Part shown: in pieces, positions 21,004 through 27,671 of the stretch | How positions within the stretch are numbered: position 1 is the stretch's first letter | Layout of the letters: every line of letters starts with the position of its first letter | Assembly: GCA_964477035.1 (NCBI GenBank) | Contig: CAYZCW010000017.1 | Location: 1-27,671 of the forward strand | Reading direction: 5' to 3' | Origin: SLSG01 sp964477035 | GTDB taxonomy: Bacteria > Bacteroidota > Bacteroidia > Bacteroidales > UBA7960 | DNA length: 27,671 bases | Translations under genes and position numbers: made by a program | Notes under the pieces: model-generated | The model's database searches: none | What the model was told of the DNA's origin: nothing | Seen by the model: the letters and a program-made list of their open reading frames with translations, nothing else

Positions 21004-22446
21004 TTATTCAGGCGGACCCGGAAATTCGAATGCTCCGATGTCCGGCCGATTGTTCTGCGGGATGCCGACGCCTGCATAATCTTGGCGGTATCCCAGGTTC
21101 AGTCCCTTGTCAATGGCGGGACTCCTTGCCGTCAGGGCAAAGTCAGTGGCCTGGTTGCCCCCCGGGTAATTCAGGAACAGCGGATCGGCGATAAGGGCCG
21201 CTGTCCCCGGCCCATCCAGGCCTATATTCAGATTCCCGTCGGCAGCAAAGTATAAATTGTTTTCGATGAGGGTATTCGGACGGGCATTTCCGTCCCTCCC
21301 CAGCAGGAAGATCTCGATGCCCTTTTCCACCACGACAATGTTGTTTCGGATGATGTTCCGGGAGTCATACTGGGTGATGTTGAATACGCCCCAGTCTGTG
21401 GCGTTTTTCTTGCGCCGGACGATCGTGTTGTTCTCGATGAGGCATTCTGCACCCTGCCACATGGCGATGAACTGCTGGTAGTCATCGCATACGTTGTGGT
21501 GGATCCGGAAGTTCCTGTAGTCCGGATGCTGTACCACATCGGTCCAGGTAACCTCGATGAACCCCTGGCAGTCCCTCGTATAGTTATGGTGAATGTGGAT
21601 GTCGGACTTTTCGAACCTTCCGTCGTCGATCTCTATGGCACCGCCATCCACCCCCCCTCCATAACTTCCGGGTCCCCAGTTGATCCTTTCGTCGACCGCG
21701 CTGTAGTTGATCACCGTGTTATAACAGACCTCCTGGTGATCGCCGCCCAGCCAGATCCCCAACGGACCCCAGCCCCATTTTTTCAGCACCCGGTTGCAAT
21801 CATGGATGTAGTTGCGTTCGATCCTGGCATAGGGGCCGTAGCTCTTGATGCCCACCCCACAGTCGAATACCTCGTTGTTCCTTGCGATGCAATGGGCGGC
21901 TTCCTTGTCGATGTAGACGGCCCCCAGCTCCCACATAACCAGGAACCTACCGGCGTCGACGGGCAGCTCCGCCACGGTGTGGTGGAAATACAGGTTCTCC
22001 ACGATGATATGGCTCCCTTTAAGTCGGATGCAATTGCCGTATAGTTCACGTGATGGGTCGAATACCTGGCTGGTGAATGCCGGTGCGGGCGAATCCTTTT
22101 CCCCGTAGTCTGAGAGCAGGATCGGGGCCTCCGGCCGGCCGGAGGCCCGGATAATGAGGGGCTGGTCGAATGAGGATCCCCGCCTGAACCGGACGGTATC
22201 GCCGGGTCCCAGGTCGGCCTTGCCCACCCTGTCCAGACTTTGCCAGGCGGTGGATGGCGATAGCCCGTCCCACGAGTCGTGGCCCCTGGCGGAGTCCACA
22301 AAATACATTCTGGGCGTTCCCTGCCCGGGCACATCCAGGGGGCTGTCACACTGGACGGCCCCCCATCCGATGATACCGGAACCCAGCACAGCAGCCCCTG
22401 CGAGGCTGCCGTGCAGGAATTCCCTTCGGCTGATACTTTTTGCCAT
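21004..22446 (-). CDS. Tat-exported right-handed parallel beta-helix protein
   Basis: 480 residues. The N-terminus MAKSISRREFLHGSLAGAAV has the twin-arginine motif S-R7-R8-E-F-L followed by a hydrophobic stretch, so it is exported folded. FVDSARGHDSWDGLSPSTAW, then W-SLDRV, is the usual opening of these proteins. From about 140 to 400 there are short repeated coils (IIVENLYFHHT, IARNNEVFDCGVG, ARIERNYIHDCN, IHIHHNYTRDCQGF, LIENNTIVRRK, NIIRNNIVVVEKG) typical of beta-helix polysaccharide lyases, epimerases and related enzymes. The C-terminus SPAIDKGLN...DIGAFEF matches the segment often found after such helices. I cannot pick a lyase family or a catalytic residue. Within the SusCD cluster it probably acts on the imported glycan. 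It follows the ADP-ribosylglycohydrolase-like gene by 61 bp. Confidence 0.85.
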   Translation of the reverse strand: MAKSISRREFLHGSLAGAAVLGSGIIGWGAVQCDSPLDVPGQGTPRMYFVDSARGHDSWDGLSPSTAWQSLDRVGKADLGPGDTVRFRRGSSFDQPLIIRASGRPEAPILLSDYGEKDSPAPAFTSQVFDPSRELYGNCIRLKGSHIIVENLYFHHTVAELPVDAGRFLVMWELGAVYIDKEAAHCIARNNEVFDCGVGIKSYGPYARIERNYIHDCNRVLKKWGWGPLGIWLGGDHQEVCYNTVINYSAVDERINWGPGSYGGGVDGGAIEIDDGRFEKSDIHIHHNYTRDCQGFIEVTWTDVVQHPDYRNFRIHHNVCDDYQQFIAMWQGAECLIENNTIVRRKKNATDWGVFNITQYDSRNIIRNNIVVVEKGIEIFLLGRDGNARPNTLIENNLYFAADGNLNIGLDGPGTAALIADPLFLNYPGGNQATDFALTARSPAIDKGLNLGYRQDYAGVGIPQNNRPDIGAFEFPGPPE

Positions 22447-22507
22447 GGAAATTACATTTTATGGTCCCTTGTTGGTGGGAGGTTCTTCCCTGCCTGGACG
22501 GGGACTG

Positions 22508-24091
22508 TCAATAGTTCTGCGGACCCGGGTCGGTGTCTGAGTAAACCAGAACGTGGTTCACGCTGACCATGTACCCGGGGGGGATGTCGTTGGCCACCAG
22601 CCGCACGTCGTGGCTCCCCTCCGGGAGATCGTAGGTCCAGTAGATGTCCAGCTTGCGCCGCATGCTGCTGGTCGGCATGACGGATGTTTCCACAAACTCT
22701 CCGTTCACATACACGTCCACCTTCAGTTCGTATTCCGGGAGGTCCCCGCTCTTGTGGGCGGTGCCGGAGATCACAAATCCCGAGCCTTCAAAGGTGTTGA
22801 CGTATTCGGGGGAATCGGCGCTCAGCCTCATGCGGGGGGTGGGCCAGCCGTCATGGGCGATCCGCTTCACAGGGTAAAGCCCTTCGAAGGCCTGTTCCAG
22901 GCGTACCGTCTCCACCTCCTGGTATCGGATCTCCACCTCGTTCTCGCCCACGGTGCCTCCGTGGCGTTCGATCATTTCCAGGGCATGCTTGAACCCCATG
23001 TCGTACACATCCAGTAAAGACATGTCGGTGTAAGAAAAATTCCGGTCTTCCACCCGGTCAAGCCCCTGCAACCAGTATTCCGGGATGTTATTGAATCCGA
23101 GCATCGTACCCAGAATGCCCGCCGCATTGGATGGGTTGCAATCGGAGTCGTCCCCGGCGCGGGTGCTGATGTCGATGGTTTTCCCGAAATCTCCCTCCCC
23201 GTATAGCAAGCCCAGGGTAATCCAGGCGGCGTTGATTGAAGCGTCGATGTTGAAGGCCGTAAACACCCCGTCGGGGCATCCAACGTCCGCGCCCCATGTC
23301 CGCTGGATCTCAAACCACGCTCGCTGCCAGTCGTCCGGATGGTCCTCATGGAGGCGGATCACGTCGGCAATGGTCTTATAAAACCTGCTTTCCTCCGGGA
23401 TGGCTTTGAGGGCTTCCCGGACCACGAAATGGATGTCGTCGCTGATAAAAGCCTGGGTGTACATGCCCGCAACAAAGACGCCGCCATACCAGCCATCCCC
23501 GTAATTCATGATGTGCCCGATCTTATCACTGATGCCTGAAGCAGCGTTGATCATGCCGGGCGACATCAATCCGGCAAAATCGGCCTCGATCTGAAAGTCG
23601 ATGTCATCGGCATGGGGGTTGTTCTTCCAGTGCCCGGACGCCGGGGGCATGATGCCACTCAGGATATTGTACCTGGCCGCCTGGTTGGCATGCCATAGAT
23701 GGTACTCTGCATTTGCGAAGGCCAGGGCGTGAAGTGTGTCGGAAGCGTCCAGCCCGTGCTTTTCAAAGACCTCCACAAAGGTCAGGTCCATATAGATGTC
23801 GTCAAACAACTGGGGGGCGTTGTCGTACCAGTAAGTCAGCATGTCTTCATCCCACCGGATGGGCACCCGGTTGTGGATCATGGCGCCCCGCCACCTGAAT
23901 TCCGTCGGACCGGCATAGGCGCAACCGATGACCTGCCCGGCCCAGCCCCCTTTGATTTTGTCCATGAGGACCGTTTTCTCCATGCCGATCATTTCCCCTT
24001 CCCGGAAGGGGGGAGCTTCCCCGGGAGCGGTCGGGGTGCAGCCGGCCAGTGCGATCAGTGCCAGTAATAAAAATGCGGTGTTGTTTTTCAT
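22508..24091 (-). CDS. ADP-ribosylglycohydrolase-fold lipoprotein
   Basis: 527 residues. The lipoprotein signal is LIALAGC (Cys18). Residues about 37-390 have the all-helical ADP-ribosylglycohydrolase (PF03747) layout: MDKIKGGWAGQVIGCAYAGP at the start, acidic metal-ligand candidates WDED (80-83) and DDIYMD (97-102), and the hallmark AGDDSDCNPSNAAGILG (312-328), which corresponds to the family's GDTD-type magnesium site. The C-terminal ~130 residues are a beta-sandwich (VYVNGEFVETSVMP, WTYDLPEGSHDVRLVAND), probably carbohydrate-binding. Lipidation and location in a SusCD cluster argue for a glycan or glycoside substrate outside the cytoplasm rather than removal of ADP-ribose from proteins. 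That is inference from context. Same strand and 78 bp after the esterase gene. Confidence 0.87.
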   Translation of the reverse strand: MKNNTAFLLLALIALAGCTPTAPGEAPPFREGEMIGMEKTVLMDKIKGGWAGQVIGCAYAGPTEFRWRGAMIHNRVPIRWDEDMLTYWYDNAPQLFDDIYMDLTFVEVFEKHGLDASDTLHALAFANAEYHLWHANQAARYNILSGIMPPASGHWKNNPHADDIDFQIEADFAGLMSPGMINAASGISDKIGHIMNYGDGWYGGVFVAGMYTQAFISDDIHFVVREALKAIPEESRFYKTIADVIRLHEDHPDDWQRAWFEIQRTWGADVGCPDGVFTAFNIDASINAAWITLGLLYGEGDFGKTIDISTRAGDDSDCNPSNAAGILGTMLGFNNIPEYWLQGLDRVEDRNFSYTDMSLLDVYDMGFKHALEMIERHGGTVGENEVEIRYQEVETVRLEQAFEGLYPVKRIAHDGWPTPRMRLSADSPEYVNTFEGSGFVISGTAHKSGDLPEYELKVDVYVNGEFVETSVMPTSSMRRKLDIYWTYDLPEGSHDVRLVANDIPPGYMVSVNHVLVYSDTDPGPQNY

Positions 24092-24169
24092 TTCTTATGG
24101 GTTGTTTTGGTGAATGCTTGTTTTTATTGTAGCCGTATTGGGATCATTCCATGAAGGACGGGCTCCCGG

Positions 24170-25228
24170 CTAAGGGTCTCTGCCGGCCCAGGCATCGTAG
24201 ATCTCGAATTCCCTGCCCCAGATGTTGCGGAGCATCACGGCGTATTGCACCGACATGGATACGGCGATCTCACGGCCCCAGTAGTCTTCTTCATGGGTTC
24301 CGTCAGAACGACCGAACTGGAAGGGGATGTCGTGTTCCTTCAACAGCCGGATAAAGTCCTCCGACTGGGTAATCAGAAAATCCTTGTCCCCGCAGTCAAT
24401 ATAGATATGGGGTAGTTGGTCCCTGGGGATGCGCAACACCAGGGTGAAGGGATCCACCCGCTCGACATCTTCCAGGCTCAGAAAGGGCTGTCCCATAGGC
24501 GTTCTTTCTTTCATGGAAGAAAACCCGGGAATGCTGATGTCCCTGTAACGCATGACGGTATCCACCTGCCGGGGCCGATCCGGGGGGGTGATGGCACCCT
24601 CCCTGGCCCATTCCCTGTACCTGGCGGCCATATTCAGGGCGCCGCTATGGCTTCCGACGGAACAGAACAGGTCCGGATGGGAGAGTCCCAGGGACATGGC
24701 CCCGAAGCCGCCCATGGAGATGCCGTTGATGGCACGCCCCCGGCGGTCGGCGATGGTGCGGTAGTTCTTATCTACAAAAGGGATGATGTCTTTTATGACA
24801 TGGTCGGCGTAATTGTGTGGCCGGCCGTCATCCGACCGGGCGTAATTCACGTAAGACGAGTTGCCCACGTCGACCATGACCACGATCATGTCGAACATGT
24901 TCAGGTACTTGGGTACCCCGATGTATTCGAACTCGTGAAGATTGGAGGAGTAGCCGTGGCAAAGGTACAGTACGGGGTAGCGCAGCCCTGAATTTTCGTA
25001 ACCGCGGGGCAGGACCACATTGATGTGCATGTCGCGCCCCAGGGATTCCGAATAAAACTTCACCATCGAAACCGGCAGCGGGTCAAACCCGATGTAGCCT
25101 GCCATCTCCTCTGGAGGTATTTCTTTGGCGGTATCGGGGCGGACCCCTTTGGGCTCGGTTTGTGACGACGCGTCATGGGCTGTAAGAAGCACCACGAGGA
25201 CGACCAGGGGATAGAGCAGGTTATTCAT
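24170..25228 (-). CDS. Secreted esterase (esterase D / CE1-like family)
   Basis: 352 residues from ATG 25228. The frame is open to 25411, but the extra codons run through the hairpin and the end of susD. A signal peptide (NNLLYPLVVLVVLLTAHDAS) is followed by the alpha/beta-hydrolase fold of PF00756: DMHINVVLPRGYENSGLRYP, VLYLCHGYSSNLHEF, the nucleophile elbow G169-I-S171-M-G, an acid in YIDCGDKDF (276-284) and H312 in DGTHEEDYW. Relatives remove acetyl, feruloyl or similar esters from polysaccharides. It lies between susD and the ADP-ribosylglycohydrolase-like gene in a same-strand run, so it probably de-esterifies the glycan bound by SusCD. An A9 run just before the ATG is the A-rich leader favoured by Bacteroidota ribosomes. 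Confidence 0.88.
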   Translation of the reverse strand: MNNLLYPLVVLVVLLTAHDASSQTEPKGVRPDTAKEIPPEEMAGYIGFDPLPVSMVKFYSESLGRDMHINVVLPRGYENSGLRYPVLYLCHGYSSNLHEFEYIGVPKYLNMFDMIVVMVDVGNSSYVNYARSDDGRPHNYADHVIKDIIPFVDKNYRTIADRRGRAINGISMGGFGAMSLGLSHPDLFCSVGSHSGALNMAARYREWAREGAITPPDRPRQVDTVMRYRDISIPGFSSMKERTPMGQPFLSLEDVERVDPFTLVLRIPRDQLPHIYIDCGDKDFLITQSEDFIRLLKEHDIPFQFGRSDGTHEEDYWGREIAVSMSVQYAVMLRNIWGREFEIYDAWAGRDP

Positions 25229-25248
25229 CGGATCTTTTTTTTTGTCCC

Positions 25249-25283
25249 TTTCCCGCGCCGGGCTGGAAGCCCGGCGCGGGAAA
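25249..25283. terminator. Perfect 16-bp hairpin between susD and the esterase gene
   Basis: TTTCCCGCGCCGGGCT (25249-25264) and its exact complement (25268-25283) surround a 3-base loop. It lies about 40 bases past the susD stop. There is no T run after it on the minus strand (the A9 run follows instead). So it may act less as a full terminator than as an mRNA-end stabiliser or attenuator that lowers expression of the downstream enzymes relative to susCD. Confidence 0.55.
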
Positions 25284-25323
25284 GGACGCGGTGGACGGGG
25301 ATGCCACAGAAAGGCGCTGCCGG

Positions 25324-26853
25324 CTAGTATCCCGTATTTTGCTGCAGGTTCGGGTTGGCGGCCAGCACCCTGGGCGGTATGGGATAAAGCTCTTTGTGGT
25401 TGCTTGTCCATGCCGGTTTTTCAAACCAGGCATCCCCGAACTTGCCGAAGCGGATCAGGTCCTGCCTCCTGTGACCCTCCCATGCCAATTCCCGGCCCCT
25501 TTCGTTGAGCAGTTCCTCCATGGTCAACGTGGCGGTGGTATAATTGTGGTCGCTGTTTCCAAAGGCACGTTGCCTGACCTGGTTCACCAGGTCCACCGCG
25601 GTTTGGTTCGCAACGCCTCCGTTCTTGCGCATGATGGCCTCGGCCTTGATCAGCAGGATGTCGGAATAACGGAATACAGACCAGTCGTTGTCCATGCTCT
25701 GCCAGCCGCTCAGTCCCTCGGGGAACTCCCATTTGAAACAGCGAACGCCCTCGTCTTCCGCCGCACCCAAAATGCTGGATACGGTGTTGGTAAAGTCCAG
25801 CTGGGTGCCGTCCAGCCCGATGGCCGGGTTGCCGTTGCGGTCGACCTGGGGACCGAATTCGAAGGACTTGATGCGGCTGTCTTCCGGATGGTACAAATCA
25901 TAGAAGGTGGGCATGGCGACGATGCCGTTCCAGGACCAGGTGGACTGGTAGTTGAATTTCGGCAGCAGGGTGGTGGGCAGGGTGTACATATGCATTTGGA
26001 ACCCGAAACCGGTCAGCCTGTCGTAAGGAATCACAAAGATATTCTCCCGGGAACCCTGGTTGTTCGCTGAAAAGTTCCTGAAATAGTTGGTTTCCAGAGA
26101 GTAGGAGCCTCCATTAATGATGTTGTCGCACATGGCGATGGCCTGGTCGTATTTGGGAACCCCGATCCATTTCTCCGCATTCAGGTACATTTTGGCCAGT
26201 ATGGTGTGGGCCACAGGCTGGATGCACCTTCCGTAGGTTTTGGAGGTCAGAATGGGGTCCAGCAGAGGAGCGCTCTCCAGCAATTCCCTTTCGATGATCT
26301 CGAAGGCCTGTGCCCGCGTCAGTTGAACAGGCAGGGAGGTGTCCAGGAAGTCCAGGGGCAGGGGAATGTTGCCGAATAAATCCATGGCCTTGTAAGCGAC
26401 AAACGCCCGGAGGGTTCTTAGCTCGGCAATCATTTTGGGTTTCCCCTCGAATTGTGCGGGTGAACTTTCAATGAGGTAGATTACCTGGTTGCACCGGGCG
26501 ATGGTATTGAAGCACACCTCCCAGGATGCCCAGAAATAATCGAGGTTTGGCTCGAAATCATGCTTTTGGGCCATGATCCATATGCCTTCATTGGAAAGGG
26601 AAGCCCCTATATTCCTCAGGGGAATCACGGCTTCGTCCGTGGTGAGTACCTCCGTGGCCAGCCAGCCCCACAGGCTCGTGCCCCGGTAGCGCAGGCTTCC
26701 GTAAGCACTCCCCATCGCCCGCAGGCATTCCTCTTCGGTTCTGTACCACTCCTCAGCCCCGATGGTAGAGTAAAGGGTCTCATCCAGGTCCGTGCAGGAA
26801 TGGACCGATAAAACGGCCAATAGTCCGATTAGCAATATTTTGATCTTTTTCAT
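25324..26853 (-). CDS. SusD/RagB-family glycan-binding lipoprotein
   Basis: 509 residues with lipoprotein signal ending SVHSC (Cys20). After the Cys comes TDLDETLYSTIGAEEWYRTE, the standard SusD start, then the TPR-like helical frame (TLRAFVAYKAMDLFGNIPLP, THTILAKMYLNAEKW-like AHTILAKMYLNAEKWIG) and the C-terminal signature LLNERGRELAWEGHRRQDLI, RFGKF, LYPIPPRVLAANPNLQQNTG. It sits on the outer face of the outer membrane as the lid of the SusC transporter and binds the incoming glycan. The gene follows susC by only 12 bp, as expected for a susCD pair. No substrate can be read from the sequence. Confidence 0.95.
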   Translation of the reverse strand: MKKIKILLIGLLAVLSVHSCTDLDETLYSTIGAEEWYRTEEECLRAMGSAYGSLRYRGTSLWGWLATEVLTTDEAVIPLRNIGASLSNEGIWIMAQKHDFEPNLDYFWASWEVCFNTIARCNQVIYLIESSPAQFEGKPKMIAELRTLRAFVAYKAMDLFGNIPLPLDFLDTSLPVQLTRAQAFEIIERELLESAPLLDPILTSKTYGRCIQPVAHTILAKMYLNAEKWIGVPKYDQAIAMCDNIINGGSYSLETNYFRNFSANNQGSRENIFVIPYDRLTGFGFQMHMYTLPTTLLPKFNYQSTWSWNGIVAMPTFYDLYHPEDSRIKSFEFGPQVDRNGNPAIGLDGTQLDFTNTVSSILGAAEDEGVRCFKWEFPEGLSGWQSMDNDWSVFRYSDILLIKAEAIMRKNGGVANQTAVDLVNQVRQRAFGNSDHNYTTATLTMEELLNERGRELAWEGHRRQDLIRFGKFGDAWFEKPAWTSNHKELYPIPPRVLAANPNLQQNTGY

Positions 26854-26865
26854 GGGTTCTGGTTT

Positions 26866-27671
26866 TTAAAAATTAAAGTTGATGCCGAGGACGAAGGTTC
26901 TGCTGTAGGGGTACCACAGGTTGTCTGAACCGAACGACTCCGTGTTCGTGTTGAAACCCGGGATGACCTTTTCAGGGTCAGTGCCTTCGAATTTGGTGAT
27001 GGTCAGCAGGTTGTTGCCGCTAAGGTACAGGCGCAACATGTTCTGGCCTCCCCATCGGAGGTTGTAGCCCAGGGTGACGTTGGAAAGCTTCACGTAGGTG
27101 GCTTCGTCCACAAACCTGGAGTCGTAGGCATAGGGTCCGGTATATTCCGGCCGGTCCAGAATGGACTTCAGGACATTGCGTCCGGCCTTGAAAGGCTCCC
27201 AGTTCTCATAGGCAATGCGGTCACGGTTCAGCAGGCTGTGACCGAACACGCCCCTCAGGGAGAAGGATAAGTCGAAACTTCTGTAGCGGAAAATATTCTG
27301 CCATCCGATCTCGAAGTCGGGGTATTCGTTCCCGACGATCCGCCTGTCCTCAACGGTTTCCCGGCGGACCGTCCCGTCCCCGTCCACGTCCTCATAGATG
27401 GCCCTTCCCTGTTCATCGACCCCCAGGTAGATCGGCGCCCAGAAATTGCCGATGGATTCCCCGACACGGATCATCTGTGCCCAGGTCGTGGCTGCCGCGG
27501 TCATCCGGATGAAGTCCAGTTCATACCCCCTGGAGGGGTCTGCCAACTTGGTGACCTCGTTCCGGTTCATGCTGTAGATGAGCGTGGAGTTCCAGCTGAA
27601 GTCGGTCCTCTGGAGGACACTGCCTTCCAGCATATACTCCACAACACGGTTCCTCATCTCTCCCACATTGT
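26866..27671 (-). CDS. SusC-family TonB-dependent transporter, C-terminal part (cut by window edge)
   Basis: The last ~268 residues of a SusC/RagA outer-membrane transporter. The frame is open to the edge of the window, so the start lies beyond 27671, and internal ATGs are not starts. Visible landmarks are GNFWAPIYLGVDEQGRAIYE, the DVDGDGT motif, NEYPDFEIGWQNIFRYRSFD, the ATYVKLSNVTLGYNL segment, LYLSGNNLLTITKFEGTDPE and the closing strand YPYSRTFVLGINFNF. These are the standard end of the 22-strand barrel. Together with SusD it imports oligosaccharides using TonB-ExbBD energy. The promoter of the cluster must lie outside the window. Confidence 0.93.
   Translation of the reverse strand, partial: NVGEMRNRVVEYMLEGSVLQRTDFSWNSTLIYSMNRNEVTKLADPSRGYELDFIRMTAAATTWAQMIRVGESIGNFWAPIYLGVDEQGRAIYEDVDGDGTVRRETVEDRRIVGNEYPDFEIGWQNIFRYRSFDLSFSLRGVFGHSLLNRDRIAYENWEPFKAGRNVLKSILDRPEYTGPYAYDSRFVDEATYVKLSNVTLGYNLRWGGQNMLRLYLSGNNLLTITKFEGTDPEKVIPGFNTNTESFGSDNLWYPYSRTFVLGINFNF

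Overview
The window looks like accessory chromosome from a member of the Bacteroidota. The evidence is a SusC/SusD pair, LytTR and membrane-bound AraC-type regulators, FISUMP-domain lipoproteins, and several promoter-like sites matching the Bacteroidota -7 consensus TAnnTTTG. I cannot place it below phylum. No rRNA, tRNA, CRISPR array, transposase, integrase or phage gene is visible.

Left part (1-8300): a helix-turn-helix gene cut by the window edge (1-299, -); a DUF4892-like/OmpA gene broken by one in-frame TAG (514-1374, -); an unrecognised secreted coiled-coil protein (1488-3029, -); an SRPBCC gene (3269-3733, +); a membrane LytTR regulator and an acyltransferase-3 protein (4027-6234, +) separated by three tandem 20-bp direct repeats; and a secreted NTF2-like protein plus a Cys-nucleophile alpha/beta hydrolase (6385-7874, -), which lie between two decayed C-termini of cyclase-family genes.

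Middle (8300-15550): two copies of a ~1.54 kb block (8311-9853 and 10434-11970). Each carries a FISUMP lipoprotein and the tail of an AraC-type regulator. Only the right copy has the whole regulator (11779-12990). The proteins are identical through their first ~270 residues, but a C-terminal tract differs sharply. In its last 58 codons 37 differ, 33 of them changing the amino acid, and then the genes become identical again at the very 3' end. Between the blocks lies a 5'-truncated outer-membrane beta-barrel gene (9983-10393, +). To the right, a serine hydrolase of the class C beta-lactamase family and a GNAT acetyltransferase follow. The leader of the hydrolase gene is a scar that joins the SRPBCC promoter region to the last codons of the SRPBCC gene.

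Right part (15850-27671): a two-gene operon for an SbcD/YhaO-like nuclease and a YhaN-like SMC ATPase with a membrane hairpin (15851-19794, +), convergent with a minus-strand polysaccharide-utilisation-like locus. Read from its promoter side this is SusC (cut by the window edge), SusD, a secreted esterase, an ADP-ribosylglycohydrolase-fold lipoprotein, a Tat-exported parallel beta-helix protein and a LacI regulator. The likely logic is import of a glycan across the outer membrane by SusCD, periplasmic or surface processing by the three enzymes, and control by LacI. The substrate cannot be read from the sequence.

The most interesting signal is the FISUMP pair. Invariant scaffold codons alternate with amino-acid-changing differences, inside flanks that are essentially identical. 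This resembles the variable region of a diversity-generating retroelement target or a cassette-exchange system, although no reverse transcriptase or template repeat is visible here. The window is also rich in gene remnants (OmpA amber, two cyclase tails, AraC tail, SRPBCC tail, truncated porin), so it is a recombining, decaying region.
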